50,831 bases of DNA, from NCBI GenBank assembly GCA_031268975.1, contig JAIRWM010000118.1, positions 1 to 50,831 on the forward strand. The letters run 5' to 3'. Under the pieces are notes generated by a model that did no database searches, was not told the origin of the DNA, and was given only the letters and a program-made list of their open reading frames with translations. The position numbers were made by a program, and so were the translations under genes. The stretch comes from Treponema sp. Its GTDB lineage: Bacteria; Spirochaetota; Spirochaetia; Treponematales; Breznakiellaceae. Of this stretch, positions 16,429 to 25,543 are shown piece by piece (within the stretch, counting starts at the first letter, position 1; each line of letters starts with the position of its first letter).

Positions 16429-16438
16429 CAGCACACTT

Positions 16439-17896
16439 TTACGATTCGGCCCTGGCTTCTTTCCTGATAAGCGCGCGGTTCCACACCGCGAGTCCCACGG
16501 AAATGACAAGCAGTATGATTATGCCGAGCCATTTAAATTTGACAATGTTGATCATCGCCCAGGTAAGCGGATTGGAACCGTCGCAGATACTGGAGAAATT
16601 GCCGGCAAACACACCGGGAGCGTAGGTCGCCGGCTCCGCCCTCGCGGCGGTCGTCATTAAAAGTTCCACAAGGCTGCTTCCGCAGTAGAACATGACGATC
16701 ATTACAACGGCGCCGATGATCAGAGAGCGGAAAAAGTCGCCTTTTGTGATCGGGATAATAAGCACAAAAATATACGGGATAACCGCGAGATCGGCAAAAG
16801 GCAGCATGCGGTTACCGGGAAGGATCACCGCGAGGAAAATCGAGACGGGTACCAGAATCAACGCGCAGGTAAGGCAGATCGGATGCCCGATGCCTATGGC
16901 GGAGTCAAGCCCGATATACAGCGTCCCTTTCCCCTTAAAGTGCTTTTCGATAAAGCTCTGCGCCGCCTCTGAAACGGGAATGAGCCCTTCCATGAGCAGA
17001 GCGGCCATTTTTGGGATAAGCACCAGCGCCGCGCCCATTTGAACGGCCATCTGCACAACGGACATTCCTATCGCTATGTCGCCCCTCGGGCCGTGCAGTA
17101 CAAAACCTCCGTCGGGTATCGACCAGAACGGAATGCCCGCGATCCCTCCTATGATAAGGCCGAAAACGACGCCGATAAGCACCGGTTCCCCGAATACGCC
17201 AAGCCGTTTTTGAATCACATCCATGTCCACTTTGATTTTGTTGATTCCGGGGATTTTGTCCAAAACCAGGTTGACAACCGCCGCTATGGGCACAAAGGCC
17301 GCCGTAAAACCATGCGGTATGGAAATGCCGGGAAGCTCATTGTACTTGCCGAGCCCCGCGGCGGTCCGGTCGGCGATAACCATAACGATTACCATGTTGA
17401 GCGCGGCGGCCGCCAAACCCATCGCGTAGGCGGAGCCCCCGCTTATTCCCGCCAGTGACGCGAGACTGTTGACCATGGCGCCGGTAAAGGCAAAGTGCCA
17501 ATAGTTCCAGATATCGACGTTGACGGTCTGGGTGGTTCCGGTGATGAGCATGATCGCGTTTACCAGAATGCCGACGGGTATAATCAACTTCCCGATATTG
17601 GAGGCGAACGCGATTGCGGAGGCCGGCACCCAGCCGATATCAATGGCGTCCATTGACAGATTGTATTTGGCGACCATTGCCTGGACGGCGGGCCCCAGCG
17701 AACCGCCGATTATGCCGGTAGCGAGATTTAACCCCACAAAACCGACTCCGACGATAAGACCTGCCCGCAGAGCCCGTCCTACAGGCGCTCCTAAAATAAT
17801 GCCAAGAATGAAGATGATGATTGGCATCATCACTGACGCGCCGGGAGCCGAAATGTAGCCGAAAAGTTTAATAACGATGTCCAAAACATTTTGCAT
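16439..17896 (-). CDS. PTS galactitol-type permease, IIC component
   Basis: A 485-residue integral membrane protein of the GatC family, the sugar channel of a phosphotransferase system. About ten hydrophobic segments are visible. Typical stretches are P-I-I-I-F-I-L-G-I-I-L-G near residue 25, A-G-L-I-V-G-V-G-F-V-G-L-N near 45 and I-S-G-G-S-A-Y-A-M-G near 155. Galactitol is the founding substrate, but relatives carry other polyols and pentoses, so the sugar is not fixed. A Shine-Dalgarno AGGAGG precedes the ATG. It follows IIB on the same strand and ends at a strong terminator. Confidence 0.93.
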   Translation of the reverse strand: MQNVLDIVIKLFGYISAPGASVMMPIIIFILGIILGAPVGRALRAGLIVGVGFVGLNLATGIIGGSLGPAVQAMVAKYNLSMDAIDIGWVPASAIAFASNIGKLIIPVGILVNAIMLITGTTQTVNVDIWNYWHFAFTGAMVNSLASLAGISGGSAYAMGLAAAALNMVIVMVIADRTAAGLGKYNELPGISIPHGFTAAFVPIAAVVNLVLDKIPGINKIKVDMDVIQKRLGVFGEPVLIGVVFGLIIGGIAGIPFWSIPDGGFVLHGPRGDIAIGMSVVQMAVQMGAALVLIPKMAALLMEGLIPVSEAAQSFIEKHFKGKGTLYIGLDSAIGIGHPICLTCALILVPVSIFLAVILPGNRMLPFADLAVIPYIFVLIIPITKGDFFRSLIIGAVVMIVMFYCGSSLVELLMTTAARAEPATYAPGVFAGNFSSICDGSNPLTWAMINIVKFKWLGIIILLVISVGLAVWNRALIRKEARAES

Positions 17897-17971
17897 GGCG
17901 ATAGCCTCCTCTTAAAGTGGTCTTCACCGCGCCTGATCCAGGCAGGCGGGCCTTAAAAAAACACTGGCGAT

Positions 17972-18013
17972 CCGGGGACCGTCCAAACAAGTTTTCAAAC
18001 TTCCCGGACAGCC
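17972..18013. repeat. Dispersed palindromic repeat, family A, copy 1
   Basis: An imperfect hairpin (GTCC..AAGTTT against AAACTT..GGAC) between the IIB and IIC genes. Its right arm, 17996-18013, is identical over 18 nt to the reverse complement of 20672-20689 in the IIA leader, and shares its outer part with the element at 31376. Confidence 0.7.
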
Positions 18014-18054
18014 CCTGTTTCAGGTTCGCGGGGTTTTCACCCGAAAAACGTACC

Positions 18055-18342
18055 TTATTCCTTCTTGATGAGTTCCGCTATTTCGTCCCAAACCTTCTCC
18101 GCGCCGACCCCCGTTAAAAGGGGAAGTCCGTTTATCGAGGGAATTGTTACCCCCGCCGGCGGCTTCGCGTTGGCGATCAAAATATCGAAGTTTGCCACCT
18201 TTGAAGGTATTTCCGCTATTTTACATTGACTGCATGTGTACTTTCCCGCAAGGCCTCTTTTTTTCATTGCGTCATTGAGGCGGCTGGTAACCACGGTCGA
18301 AGTGGCGACCGCCGTACCGCAGGCAAGCAGGATTCTTTTCAT
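18055..18342 (-). CDS. PTS galactitol-type IIB component
   Basis: A 95-residue cytoplasmic IIB with the intact phosphocysteine loop A-C-G-T-A-V-A-T-S-T (Cys8). It accepts phosphate from IIA and gives it to the incoming sugar in IIC. The start at 18342 has a strong AGGAGG six bases upstream. It lies between enzyme I and IIC in one transcription direction. Upstream (18343-18440) is AT-rich and holds a possible promoter of its own (TTGACT, 17 nt, TACCAT on the minus strand). Confidence 0.92.
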   Translation of the reverse strand: MKRILLACGTAVATSTVVTSRLNDAMKKRGLAGKYTCSQCKIAEIPSKVANFDILIANAKPPAGVTIPSINGLPLLTGVGAEKVWDEIAELIKKE

Positions 18343-18440
18343 GTAAAACCTCCTGTGAATTAAACTAAATTCAGAAAATGGTATATCTGTTTTATACAAA
18401 AGTCAATTAAAAAAAATATTTTTTGACATATGAGGCTCTT

Positions 18441-20159
18441 TCATTGGACAGACGCCAAATATGCCTTGACTTCGTCTTCCGTGGACAGCGAAGCGGCTTT
18501 TTTCGCCGTTTCCCGGCATGCCGCGCGGGACAGGCTTCGTATCCGGGCCACGGTCTGGGGAATAAGCTGGGGAGCGACGCTCAATTCTTCCACCCCCAGA
18601 CCGACAAGAACCGGCAGCGCCAGGGGATTCCCCGCCAGTTCGCCGCAGACACCGGCCCAGATACCGTTTTTTTCCGCGGCGGCGCCCGTCATGCCGACGG
18701 CCCGCAGCAGCGCGGGGCTCAGGGTTTGATAGTACGAGCTTACTTCCCCGTTATCGCGGTCCACGCACAGCATGTACTGGGTCAGATCGTTTGTCCCCAT
18801 GCTGACAAAGGCCGCTTCCCCGCTCAGCTCGTCCGCGAGAAGAACCGCCGCGGGGGTTTCGATCATCACACCCAGCGGCGGATCCGGCCTGTAGGGGACG
18901 GCTCTTCCGGCAAGTTCCGCGGCGGCTTTGGCGGCAAGTTCCTTTGCCCGGCGGAATTCCGTCAGCGAGGAAATCATCGGAAACATAATCCTGATATCAC
19001 CGTGAACGGCGGCCCGGAGCAGGGCGCGGAGCTGGGTCAGAAAAAGATCCTCGTATTTAAGACAAAGCCGTATTCCCCGGAGCCCCAGAAACGGATTTTT
19101 TTCTTTTTGCAGGGCAAGAGCTTTTACTTCCTTGTCGCCGCCTATGTCAAGAGTTCTGATGATCAGCATGCCGCCATTGAGTTTTTTTGCCGCTTCCGCG
19201 TAGACACGGTACTGTTCTTCTTCATCGGGAAGATTTCCCCCTAAAAAGAGAAATTCGGTACGAAAAAGGCCGACGCTTTTCGCGCCGAACTCCACGGCGT
19301 TTACCAAATCGCCAATAGATCCTATGTTTGCCGAGACAACTATTTTTTTGCCGTCGACGGTAACACATTCCAGATCTTTCATCCGGAAAAGCTCTTCCTG
19401 CCGCCTCCGGTATTGATCCGCCGCTTTTTCCAGTTCCGCTTTTTTTTCGCCAGCGGGATTGACATAAACAAGCGCTTTTTCAAAATCCCTGAGATCCAGA
19501 ACAACGTCGTCGTTTTCCTCAACCTGGTTCATTATCCCCGCCGTTCCGACGGCGGCCGGCAGGGAAAGGCTTTTTGCCAGAATCGCCACATGGGAGGTAA
19601 GGCCGCCTTTTTCGGTAACAAAACCCCTGATGTTTTTTTTGTCCATCAACACGGTATCCGACGGAAAAAGTTCTACGGCGGCGACAATGCTTTCAGGCGG
19701 CAGGGACGAAAGGGAATGTTCTTCGATTCCCAGAAGATTCCTCTGTACCCGTTTACAAACGTCGGAAAGGTCCGCAAGGCGCTGGGCATTGTAGGAATCT
19801 TCGTCCATTCCGGAAAAAAGTCCTTCGTATGTTTTATAAACGGCGTCTACGGCGGTTTCGGCACGGCAGGACCCTTGATCGATCCTGTCGTACATTTCCG
19901 CCCTGAAGTCGTCGTCTTCCAGTATGGTCATCTGGGCGCGGAAAATATGCCCGTACTCTTCCCCCAGCGAGGCGGAAGAAGTATTTTTGATTTTTTCAAG
20001 TTCCGCTTTTGACGAAGAGAACGCTTTGTCCAGCCGGTTTTTTTCTTCGGCGGGGGGTTTAAACAGCGCCGGATCGCAGCTTAAATCAGGCAGCCTGAAA
20101 ACACAGGCCCTCCCCGCGACAATGCCCGGAGACGCAGTGAGACCGGCAAGCGTTTTCAT
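18441..20159 (-). CDS. ptsI: PTS enzyme I (phosphoenolpyruvate-protein phosphotransferase)
   Basis: A 572-residue enzyme I that moves phosphate from PEP to HPr. The phosphohistidine lies in G-G-L-T-S-H-V-A-I (His190). PEP-binding motifs include F-R-T-E-F-L-F and I-M-F-P-M-I near residue 375, and G-V-C-G-E-L-A-G-N near residue 510. It starts one base from the end of the IIA gene, so the two are coupled. Placement inside a sugar-specific PTS operon suggests a dedicated or only copy, which the window cannot tell. Confidence 0.96.
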   Translation of the reverse strand: MKTLAGLTASPGIVAGRACVFRLPDLSCDPALFKPPAEEKNRLDKAFSSSKAELEKIKNTSSASLGEEYGHIFRAQMTILEDDDFRAEMYDRIDQGSCRAETAVDAVYKTYEGLFSGMDEDSYNAQRLADLSDVCKRVQRNLLGIEEHSLSSLPPESIVAAVELFPSDTVLMDKKNIRGFVTEKGGLTSHVAILAKSLSLPAAVGTAGIMNQVEENDDVVLDLRDFEKALVYVNPAGEKKAELEKAADQYRRRQEELFRMKDLECVTVDGKKIVVSANIGSIGDLVNAVEFGAKSVGLFRTEFLFLGGNLPDEEEQYRVYAEAAKKLNGGMLIIRTLDIGGDKEVKALALQKEKNPFLGLRGIRLCLKYEDLFLTQLRALLRAAVHGDIRIMFPMISSLTEFRRAKELAAKAAAELAGRAVPYRPDPPLGVMIETPAAVLLADELSGEAAFVSMGTNDLTQYMLCVDRDNGEVSSYYQTLSPALLRAVGMTGAAAEKNGIWAGVCGELAGNPLALPVLVGLGVEELSVAPQLIPQTVARIRSLSRAACRETAKKAASLSTEDEVKAYLASVQ

Positions 20160-20647
20160 CAGGAATTTTTATCCTTCATTTTTTCCCCTACGGACTTGTA
20201 CAGAATATCGTACATCTCTTTCGCGGAAGGAGCCTTTAAAACGGCGTCCAGGGTATCGTTATCCGAATAGGCGTTTATAAGCACATCAAGAAGAAACCCT
20301 ATCTTCTTTTTTTCTTTAAGCGCAAACATGGAAACAAGCTGAACCGGTATTTTTTCGTCAGGATCGCCCATTGAGGAGAATTCTACCGGATGGGCGAGCC
20401 GGGCAAACAACAGTACCGATTCGTTGACATGCTCAGCGTCCGTATGCGGGATGGCGATTTTATGGCCTTCCATGGGAAGGCCCGAGGGATACAGCCGTTC
20501 ACGTTCAAGAATGGCCTCGCAGAAGCTGTCTTTTACATAGCCCCGCGAAAACAGTATGCCGCACATCGCCGACAGGGCTTCTTCCCTGGTTTTTACGTCA
20601 AGCCGTTCAAGAACACAGTTTTCCTTGAGGATTTCCCCTATCTCCAT
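20159..20647 (-). CDS. PTS IIA component (fructose/galactitol-type)
   Basis: A 162-residue IIA of the fructose/mannitol/Ntr fold. The phosphohistidine is His68 in A-I-P-H-T-D, preceded by P-S-G-L-P-M-E-G-H, as in GatA-type proteins. I chose ATG 20647 because AGGAG lies seven bases upstream; the reading frame extends further upstream but through a hairpin leader. First gene of the IIA-EI-IIB-IIC run, it passes phosphate from HPr to IIB. Confidence 0.92.
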   Translation of the reverse strand: MEIGEILKENCVLERLDVKTREEALSAMCGILFSRGYVKDSFCEAILERERLYPSGLPMEGHKIAIPHTDAEHVNESVLLFARLAHPVEFSSMGDPDEKIPVQLVSMFALKEKKKIGFLLDVLINAYSDNDTLDAVLKAPSAKEMYDILYKSVGEKMKDKNS

Positions 20648-20671
20648 GCAAAACTCCTGTTGCCGAATGTC

Positions 20672-20727
20672 GGGGCTGTCCGGGAAGTTGGTGCGCAAAC
20701 TACGTTTGCGACTTCCCGGACAGTCCC
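20672..20727. repeat. Dispersed palindromic repeat, family A, copy 2, in the IIA leader
   Basis: A long hairpin. The 16-bp outer stem pairs 20673-20688 with 20711-20726 (one G-T pair). The 7-bp inner stem pairs 20694-20700 with 20704-20710 and closes on a 3-nt loop. It lies in the transcribed leader between the promoter and the IIA gene, so it could act on transcript fate. The shared sequence with copies at 17972 and 31376 marks it as a dispersed element. Confidence 0.8.
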
Positions 20728-20741
20728 ATATTTTCTCACTC

Positions 20742-20770
20742 ATGATACAAGCGCTTTTTCATTTTGTCAA
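20742..20770 (-). promoter_or_regulatory. Promoter of the IIA-enzyme I operon
   Basis: Minus strand TTGACA (20770-20765), 17-nt spacer, TATCAT (20747-20742): a near-consensus sigma70-type promoter. The transcript would carry the family A hairpin (20672-20727) in its leader. Confidence 0.8.
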
Positions 20771-20805
20771 ATAAAAAAGAAAAAATTAGCATTTGCAAAG
20801 GTTAG

Positions 20806-20834
20806 TTGCCAAAAAATGACAAAAAAGGTAGTAT
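20806..20834 (+). promoter_or_regulatory. Promoter of the HAD phosphatase gene
   Basis: TTGCCA (20806-20811), 17-nt spacer, TAGTAT (20829-20834), divergent from the PTS promoter. The start codon is about 70 bp downstream with GGGGAGGAAG as binding site. Confidence 0.55.
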
Positions 20835-20905
20835 ACGGACATGATAAGCACGAGAGGGCGCCGCAAAAGCGCGGTACAATCCGGCCGGGGAGGAAGCGGC
20901 GTTTC

Positions 20906-21601
20906 ATGAAAAAAGCCTATGTTTTTGACCTTGACGGCACCCTGGCAAACAGCATTTTTGACATAGGGGACAGCGTCAACCATTTGTTAACCCAGCGGGG
21001 GCTGCCGAACCACAGTTACGAGGAATATCTTACGTACATGGGTATGGGTATCGGCGTTACCCTGAGCAAGGCCATGCCCGGCTACGACAGCCTTCCCCCG
21101 GAAGAACAGGCGGGCCTGCGCAGGGCCTATACGGTCCACAACGAAGCGCACTGCCTTGACAAGACAAAGCCTTACGACGGCATAGTCGAAGCCCTGTCGG
21201 CTCTGTCCCGGGCCGGCGCCGTACTGGGTATTTATACCAACAAGCCGGAAGTGCTGGGCAAAAAAATCGCGGCGCAACTTTTCGCGGATATTGAATTTAA
21301 ATTTGTCCTTGGCGGCGTTGAAGGCAAAACAATGAAGCCGAACCCGGAGCGGGTTTTGACGGAACTTGAAAAGCTTGGCATTGACCCGGCGGAAACCGTG
21401 TTCGTCGGGGACGGCGGCGTAGACATTGCCACCGGCAAAAACGGCGGCATGGTTTCCTGCGGGGTATTGTGGGGATTCAAGGGCAGGGAAGATATCAAGG
21501 ACGCCGATGTGATTATCGCCCATCCTTCGGAACTTTTGTATATCGCCCGGGACGGCGCCGGTTCGCAGGCGGCTAACCGGCTTGCCGGGCAAGCCCTTTG
21601 A
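20906..21601 (+). CDS. HAD-family phosphatase, phosphoglycolate phosphatase-like
   Basis: A 231-residue HAD hydrolase. Motif I is F-D-L-D-G-T-L (nucleophile Asp8), motif II T-N-K-P near residue 113, motif III K-P-N-P near residue 143 and motif IV G-D-G-G-V-D near residue 168. A helical cap lies between I and II. The fold matches Gph-type enzymes that dephosphorylate small sugar or glycolate phosphates; the true substrate is not evident. The start at 20906 has GGAGGAAG upstream. Being next to Rpe suggests pentose phosphate or glycolate clean-up. It overlaps the convergent rpe gene by 29 bp. Confidence 0.88.
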   Translation: MKKAYVFDLDGTLANSIFDIGDSVNHLLTQRGLPNHSYEEYLTYMGMGIGVTLSKAMPGYDSLPPEEQAGLRRAYTVHNEAHCLDKTKPYDGIVEALSALSRAGAVLGIYTNKPEVLGKKIAAQLFADIEFKFVLGGVEGKTMKPNPERVLTELEKLGIDPAETVFVGDGGVDIATGKNGGMVSCGVLWGFKGREDIKDADVIIAHPSELLYIARDGAGSQAANRLAGQAL

Positions 21602-22247
21602 GGCTCCGCACCGCCGCCTTGTGATCCGGGGCGCTGAAAAAAGCGTTTCCCGCAACGATAACGTCGGCGCCGCTTTCTATTACCGTGAGGGCGTTATCCA
21701 TTGTGATGCCGCCGTCGATTGAAAGAAGGTAATGGCAGTTCCGTTCTTTCCTCAGGGCGGCAAGCTTTGAAAGCTTGTCCAGGCACGAGGGAATCATCTT
21801 CTGGCCGCCGAAACCGGGATTAACCGAAAGGACAAGTACCTGTTCAAGCTCGGGCAGAAGCTCTTCAAGAACGCCCACCGGCGTTCCCGGCACGATGCAA
21901 ATTCCCGCTTTCATGCCGGCGCTTTTTATGCTCTGGATGATACGGTGGGAGTGAACGGCGGCCTCCGCGTGAAATGTAAAATAATCGGCTCCCGCTTCGG
22001 CGAAGCTTTCGACATAATCCTGGGGATTGTCCACCATAAGGTGGCAGTCCAGCACAAGCTTTGTCAGCGGGCGAATGTCGGCGACGGTTTTCGCGCAGAA
22101 GCTTAAATTTTTCGCGAAATGGCCGTCCATGACATCCACATGGATCCATTCGGCCCCCGCCTCCCCTACAAGTTTAACGGCGTCCGCGAGATTCGAAAAA
22201 TTCGCGGAAAGCATTGAAGGCGCCACAATGGCTGGTTTCCTGGTCAT
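21573..22247 (-). CDS. rpe: Ribulose-phosphate 3-epimerase
   Basis: A 224-residue TIM-barrel enzyme interconverting ribulose 5-phosphate and xylulose 5-phosphate. Clear signatures are A-P-S-M-L-S-A-N-F near the start, H-V-D-V-M-D-G-H-F near residue 36, L-D-C-H-L-M-V near 66, V-N-P-G-F-G-G-Q near 142 and S-I-D-G-G-I near 176. It directly follows the SorC-type regulator, so the sugar handled by the PTS may enter the pentose phosphate pathway. Confidence 0.96.
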   Translation of the reverse strand: MTRKPAIVAPSMLSANFSNLADAVKLVGEAGAEWIHVDVMDGHFAKNLSFCAKTVADIRPLTKLVLDCHLMVDNPQDYVESFAEAGADYFTFHAEAAVHSHRIIQSIKSAGMKAGICIVPGTPVGVLEELLPELEQVLVLSVNPGFGGQKMIPSCLDKLSKLAALRKERNCHYLLSIDGGITMDNALTVIESGADVIVAGNAFFSAPDHKAAVRSLKGLARQAG

Positions 22248-22253
22248 ACTCCA

Positions 22254-23198
22254 TCATCCATAAAAACTGATTATCTGTAAAGCGGTCAATTCATCCGTAA
22301 AAAGATCGGTTATCAATTTCCCTTTTAACGCCGCGTGAATGGCCTTGGCTTTCTGCCGGCCGCAGGCTATGCCGATACGCCGTTTGATATTCAAAAAAGC
22401 GGCGGTATCTATGCCCACGACCCGTTTGTTGATCGGGATATCCATAAACCGCCCTTCACTGTCGTAATGGTAACCGCAGAGGTGCCCGCAGGAACCGGCG
22501 TTAAAAATTTCCCGCGCGTCCTGTGGAGAAAGAAAACCGGCCCGTACCATGACGCTGTCTTCCGGCAAATCAGAACTGAGGCCCACAAGGGCAATGTCAA
22601 GAAGCGCGGTTTTTTCCACCGTTTCCCGGATCCCCGGTTCTGAAAACAAAGCCCGTTTAAGCTCGGCCGTTTTAACCAAAAGGGGCGACAGAAACGGATA
22701 CAGCCGGCCGTTGACCTTTTCCGCCAAAATACGTCCAAGCTCCGAGCCGTCATAAAACAGGGCGGAGGCGCCGATTCCTCCCACAAGCTGGACCACGCTG
22801 CAGTCAACCAGTGCGGCTTTTGAAAGCTGCCGTATGGTATGGTACAGGGCGGTTCCCCAGGAAATGCCGATGTTCATTTTGTTTTCCAGCACGGAAGAAA
22901 GAAATTTGGCGGCTTCAAGACAGGTTTTGTAAAGTGACAGGGGATAGTCGCTTTCGTTGGGGACAACGCAGGCCATATTCAGCCCGTACCGCTCCACAAG
23001 ACGGCGGCTTGTTTCCGACGAAAAAAAGGAATTGTCGTTGATTCGTATCTCCACGATTCCTTTTTCACGGCATTCTTTAAGGATATTCGCGACGGTCGGC
23101 CGGGAAATTTTGTACAGCTTTGCTATTTCCGACTGGGACATGGAATCCAGATAATAATGTTTCGCTGTCTGTACCAAAAATTCAAACGACTTGGTCAT
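22254..23198 (-). CDS. SorC-family sugar-responsive transcription regulator
   Basis: A 314-residue protein with an N-terminal helix-turn-helix (M-S-Q-S-E-I-A-K-L-Y-K-I-S-R-P-T-V, about residues 20-36) and a long effector domain typical of SorC/DeoR-type sugar-phosphate sensors (G-I-S-W-G-T-A-L near residue 110, V-G-I-D near 275). Such proteins control sugar PTS and catabolic operons. Its binding site is AAGGA five bases before the ATG. It sits between rpe and the dehydrogenase genes on the same strand, which makes it the obvious regulator of the whole island. Confidence 0.9.
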   Translation of the reverse strand: MTKSFEFLVQTAKHYYLDSMSQSEIAKLYKISRPTVANILKECREKGIVEIRINDNSFFSSETSRRLVERYGLNMACVVPNESDYPLSLYKTCLEAAKFLSSVLENKMNIGISWGTALYHTIRQLSKAALVDCSVVQLVGGIGASALFYDGSELGRILAEKVNGRLYPFLSPLLVKTAELKRALFSEPGIRETVEKTALLDIALVGLSSDLPEDSVMVRAGFLSPQDAREIFNAGSCGHLCGYHYDSEGRFMDIPINKRVVGIDTAAFLNIKRRIGIACGRQKAKAIHAALKGKLITDLFTDELTALQIISFYG

Positions 23199-23237
23199 TT
23201 TTTCCTTTTAATTTTTTGACAACACGGTTTTTTTCCC

Positions 23238-23249
23238 TGACAACTGTCA
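23238..23249. promoter_or_regulatory. TGACA palindrome, candidate operator upstream of the SorC-type gene
   Basis: TGACAACTGTCA reads as TGACAGTTGTCA on the other strand: a 5-bp inverted repeat around two bases. A further TTGAC half-site lies at 23216-23220. It lies between the E2 gene and the regulator gene. Assigning it to the SorC protein is inference. Confidence 0.4.
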
Positions 23250-23272
23250 AACTCACACCCGCGCGCTCCTCC

Positions 23273-24544
23273 TTACGCGATAATCAGAAGCGGCGCTTCA
23301 AGCAGCTCTTTTACATTTTTCAGGAACAGCGCCGATTCGGCGCCGTCAATGATACGGTGATCAAAAGCCAGGGAAAGACCCATTTTTTTTCTGTTCACGA
23401 CTTTTTCGCCGTCAAGTTTAAGTTCGTCCTCAATCGCGCAGACGCCAAGTATGCCCGCTTCCGGCGGATTGATAATCGGCGTGAAAGAAGTGATTCCGAA
23501 CATGCCCACATTGGAAACGGTAAAGGTTCCGCCGGACATTTCTTCCGGAGAAAGTTTTCCCTGCCGGGCTTTCGCGGCGGCGGCGGCGGCGGCGGCGGAA
23601 ATTTCCCGCAGTCCCATACACTGCGCGCGGCGGATAACCGGCACAAGAAGGCCCCTGTCTGTGGCGACCGCCACTCCGAGGTTGACCGCTCCCCTGTAGA
23701 CCAGCTCTTCCCCCTCCAGTACCGCGTTCATCCGGGGATGGGCGGCAAGGGCCCTGGCCGCCGCAGTCAGCACGAAATCGTTAACGGTGATCTTCGCGGA
23801 AACTCCGTGAGATGCAAGCCCGGCGTTGAGTTCTTCCCTGACGGAAAGCATTGCGGTAACGTCAACCCTGGTATTCTCGGTAACTTCCGGAATGGTCAGC
23901 CTGCTTTCCAGCATGCGTTTCCCGGTAATTTTCTGGATGCCGGTAAGGGGAATCCGCGTATCGGCGTCCCCGGCGGCATGCCGCGCCGCGAGGTCCGCGC
24001 TGAAGATCTTGCCGCCGAAGCCCGAACCGGTAACGCCGGAAAGGGAAATTCCTTCCCGTTCGGCTATGCGCCGGGCAAGCGGCGTGGCGGCCGGCAAAAC
24101 GGCTTCCACGTCGGCGCGGGTTATTTCGCCGTAGCGGCCGCCGGGAACAAGCGAGTCCGGGGCAACGCCCCCCGCCTTTGCCAGTGCCCTGGCCGCGGGC
24201 GACATTCGCGGACGTCCGCCTGGACGGTTCTCCTCCGCGGCCTTCCCCGGAACGGTTACCGCCTGGGCCTCCACAGGCGAACCCGGCGCGGCGGGAACGG
24301 CTTCGCCGGCTTTTCCAATCCAGGCCATAACCCTGGTAACCGGGACGATATCGCCCGGATGATACAATATGGCAAGTATCACCCCGTCATAATCCGATTC
24401 AAGTTCCATGGTGGACTTGTCGGTTTCAATGAGCGCGACCACATCCCCTTTTTTTACCTCGTCGCCCTGCTTTACCCGCCATTCAAGAATCGAACCTTCT
24501 TCCATTGCCATGCCCGTTTTCGGCATGATGATTGAGTCGGCCAT
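23273..24544 (-). CDS. Dihydrolipoyl acyltransferase (E2) of a pyruvate/acetoin dehydrogenase-type complex
   Basis: A 423-residue E2. The lipoyl domain occupies residues about 1-78, with the lipoylated Lys in I-E-T-D-K-S-T-M-E. A peripheral-subunit-binding domain follows (about 118-155, R-M-S-P-A-A-R-A-L-A-K). The catalytic domain fills the rest, with D-H-R-I-I-D-G-A near the end. The E2 moves acyl groups to CoA. A run of about eight Ala codons made of a GCC-type triplet repeat (23575-23598) interrupts the catalytic domain. It lies 9 bp after E1-beta. No E3 gene is present in the window. Confidence 0.93.
   Translation of the reverse strand: MADSIIMPKTGMAMEEGSILEWRVKQGDEVKKGDVVALIETDKSTMELESDYDGVILAILYHPGDIVPVTRVMAWIGKAGEAVPAAPGSPVEAQAVTVPGKAAEENRPGGRPRMSPAARALAKAGGVAPDSLVPGGRYGEITRADVEAVLPAATPLARRIAEREGISLSGVTGSGFGGKIFSADLAARHAAGDADTRIPLTGIQKITGKRMLESRLTIPEVTENTRVDVTAMLSVREELNAGLASHGVSAKITVNDFVLTAAARALAAHPRMNAVLEGEELVYRGAVNLGVAVATDRGLLVPVIRRAQCMGLREISAAAAAAAAKARQGKLSPEEMSGGTFTVSNVGMFGITSFTPIINPPEAGILGVCAIEDELKLDGEKVVNRKKMGLSLAFDHRIIDGAESALFLKNVKELLEAPLLIIA
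23575..23598. repeat. Trinucleotide repeat (CGG, 8 copies) inside the E2 gene
   Basis: Eight CGG triplets encode a poly-alanine run in the E2 catalytic domain. Changes in copy number keep the frame, so length variation would alter only the alanine count. Confidence 0.85.
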
Positions 24545-24553
24545 TTTTCGCTC

Positions 24554-25534
24554 CTACAACAGCGATTCAAGCGCCGCGGTGATTTTTTCTTCCGTGGGAA
24601 CCACCTGGGCTTCAAGACGCGGATTATAGGGAATCGGGGTGTCAAGCCCGCCCAGCCTTTTAACCGGAGCTTCAAGATAAAAAAAAGCGTCGCTGTCCGC
24701 TATGACGCTGACAATTTCGCCGCCAAAACCGCCTGTCTGCGGAGCTTCGTATACTACAAGAACCCTTCCGCTTTTTTTTGCCGAAGTGATGATCGTTTCC
24801 CGGTCGAGGGGAACCAGTGTACGCACATCGACCACTTCAACAGAGATTCCCCTGGTTTCAAAATCCCCGGCAACCTTGAGGCACCGGGGAACCATGCGCC
24901 CATAGGTGATTATCGAGACATCATTACCCCGGCGTTTCACATCCGCCTTTCCAAGGGGGACGATATAATCGTCGCCGGGATCGGGAACGGGCCCCTTTGT
25001 TCTATACAACAGCTTTTGTTCGAGAAACACCACCGGATTGGGATCGTAAATTGACGCTTTAAGAAGCCCCTTGGCGTCATAGGGAGTTGAAGGAACAACC
25101 ACTTTGAGACCCGGCGTATTGGCAACCCAGGCTTCCGGGCTCTGACTGTGCTGTTCGGCCGCGCCTGTTCCGGATCCGCCCGGCGCCCGCAGCACCATCG
25201 GCACGGAGCCTTGTCCGCCGAACTGGAAACGGTTTTTCGCCGCCTGGTTAACAAGCTGTTCCAGTGCGAGGGTGATAAAATCACTGAACATGATTTCCAC
25301 GATGGGCAGCATTCCCGTCATGGCGGCCCCGACAGCGCAGCCGGTAATGCCCAGCTCGGAAATCGGCGTATCCAGCACCCGCTGTCCGCCGAACTCTTCC
25401 ACCATTCCCCGGCTTACTCCAAAGGCTCCGCCATAAACGCCCACGTCCTCGCCCATGAGGACTATCCGTTTATCTTTCCGCATTTCCTCGCACATGGCTT
25501 CTTTAATGGCCTCGGCATAGGTGATTTCACGCAT
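24554..25534 (-). CDS. E1 beta subunit of a pyruvate/acetoin dehydrogenase-type complex
   Basis: A 326-residue thiamine-diphosphate enzyme subunit. It has the family start [19 protein letters not shown] near residue 27, [11 protein letters not shown] near 56 and [11 protein letters not shown] near 235. With E1 alpha it decarboxylates a 2-oxo acid or cleaves acetoin. The sequence alone does not settle which; absence of a neighbouring acetoin-type regulator makes pyruvate at least as likely. Confidence 0.93.
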   Translation of the reverse strand: MREITYAEAIKEAMCEEMRKDKRIVLMGEDVGVYGGAFGVSRGMVEEFGGQRVLDTPISELGITGCAVGAAMTGMLPIVEIMFSDFITLALEQLVNQAAKNRFQFGGQGSVPMVLRAPGGSGTGAAEQHSQSPEAWVANTPGLKVVVPSTPYDAKGLLKASIYDPNPVVFLEQKLLYRTKGPVPDPGDDYIVPLGKADVKRRGNDVSIITYGRMVPRCLKVAGDFETRGISVEVVDVRTLVPLDRETIITSAKKSGRVLVVYEAPQTGGFGGEIVSVIADSDAFFYLEAPVKRLGGLDTPIPYNPRLEAQVVPTEEKITAALESLL

Positions 25535-25543
25535 ACTGGTCTC

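Noticed and set aside
23120-24535. Rightward 471-codon open frame
   Set aside because: Antisense to the E2 gene, whose lipoyl, binding and catalytic domains are unmistakable.
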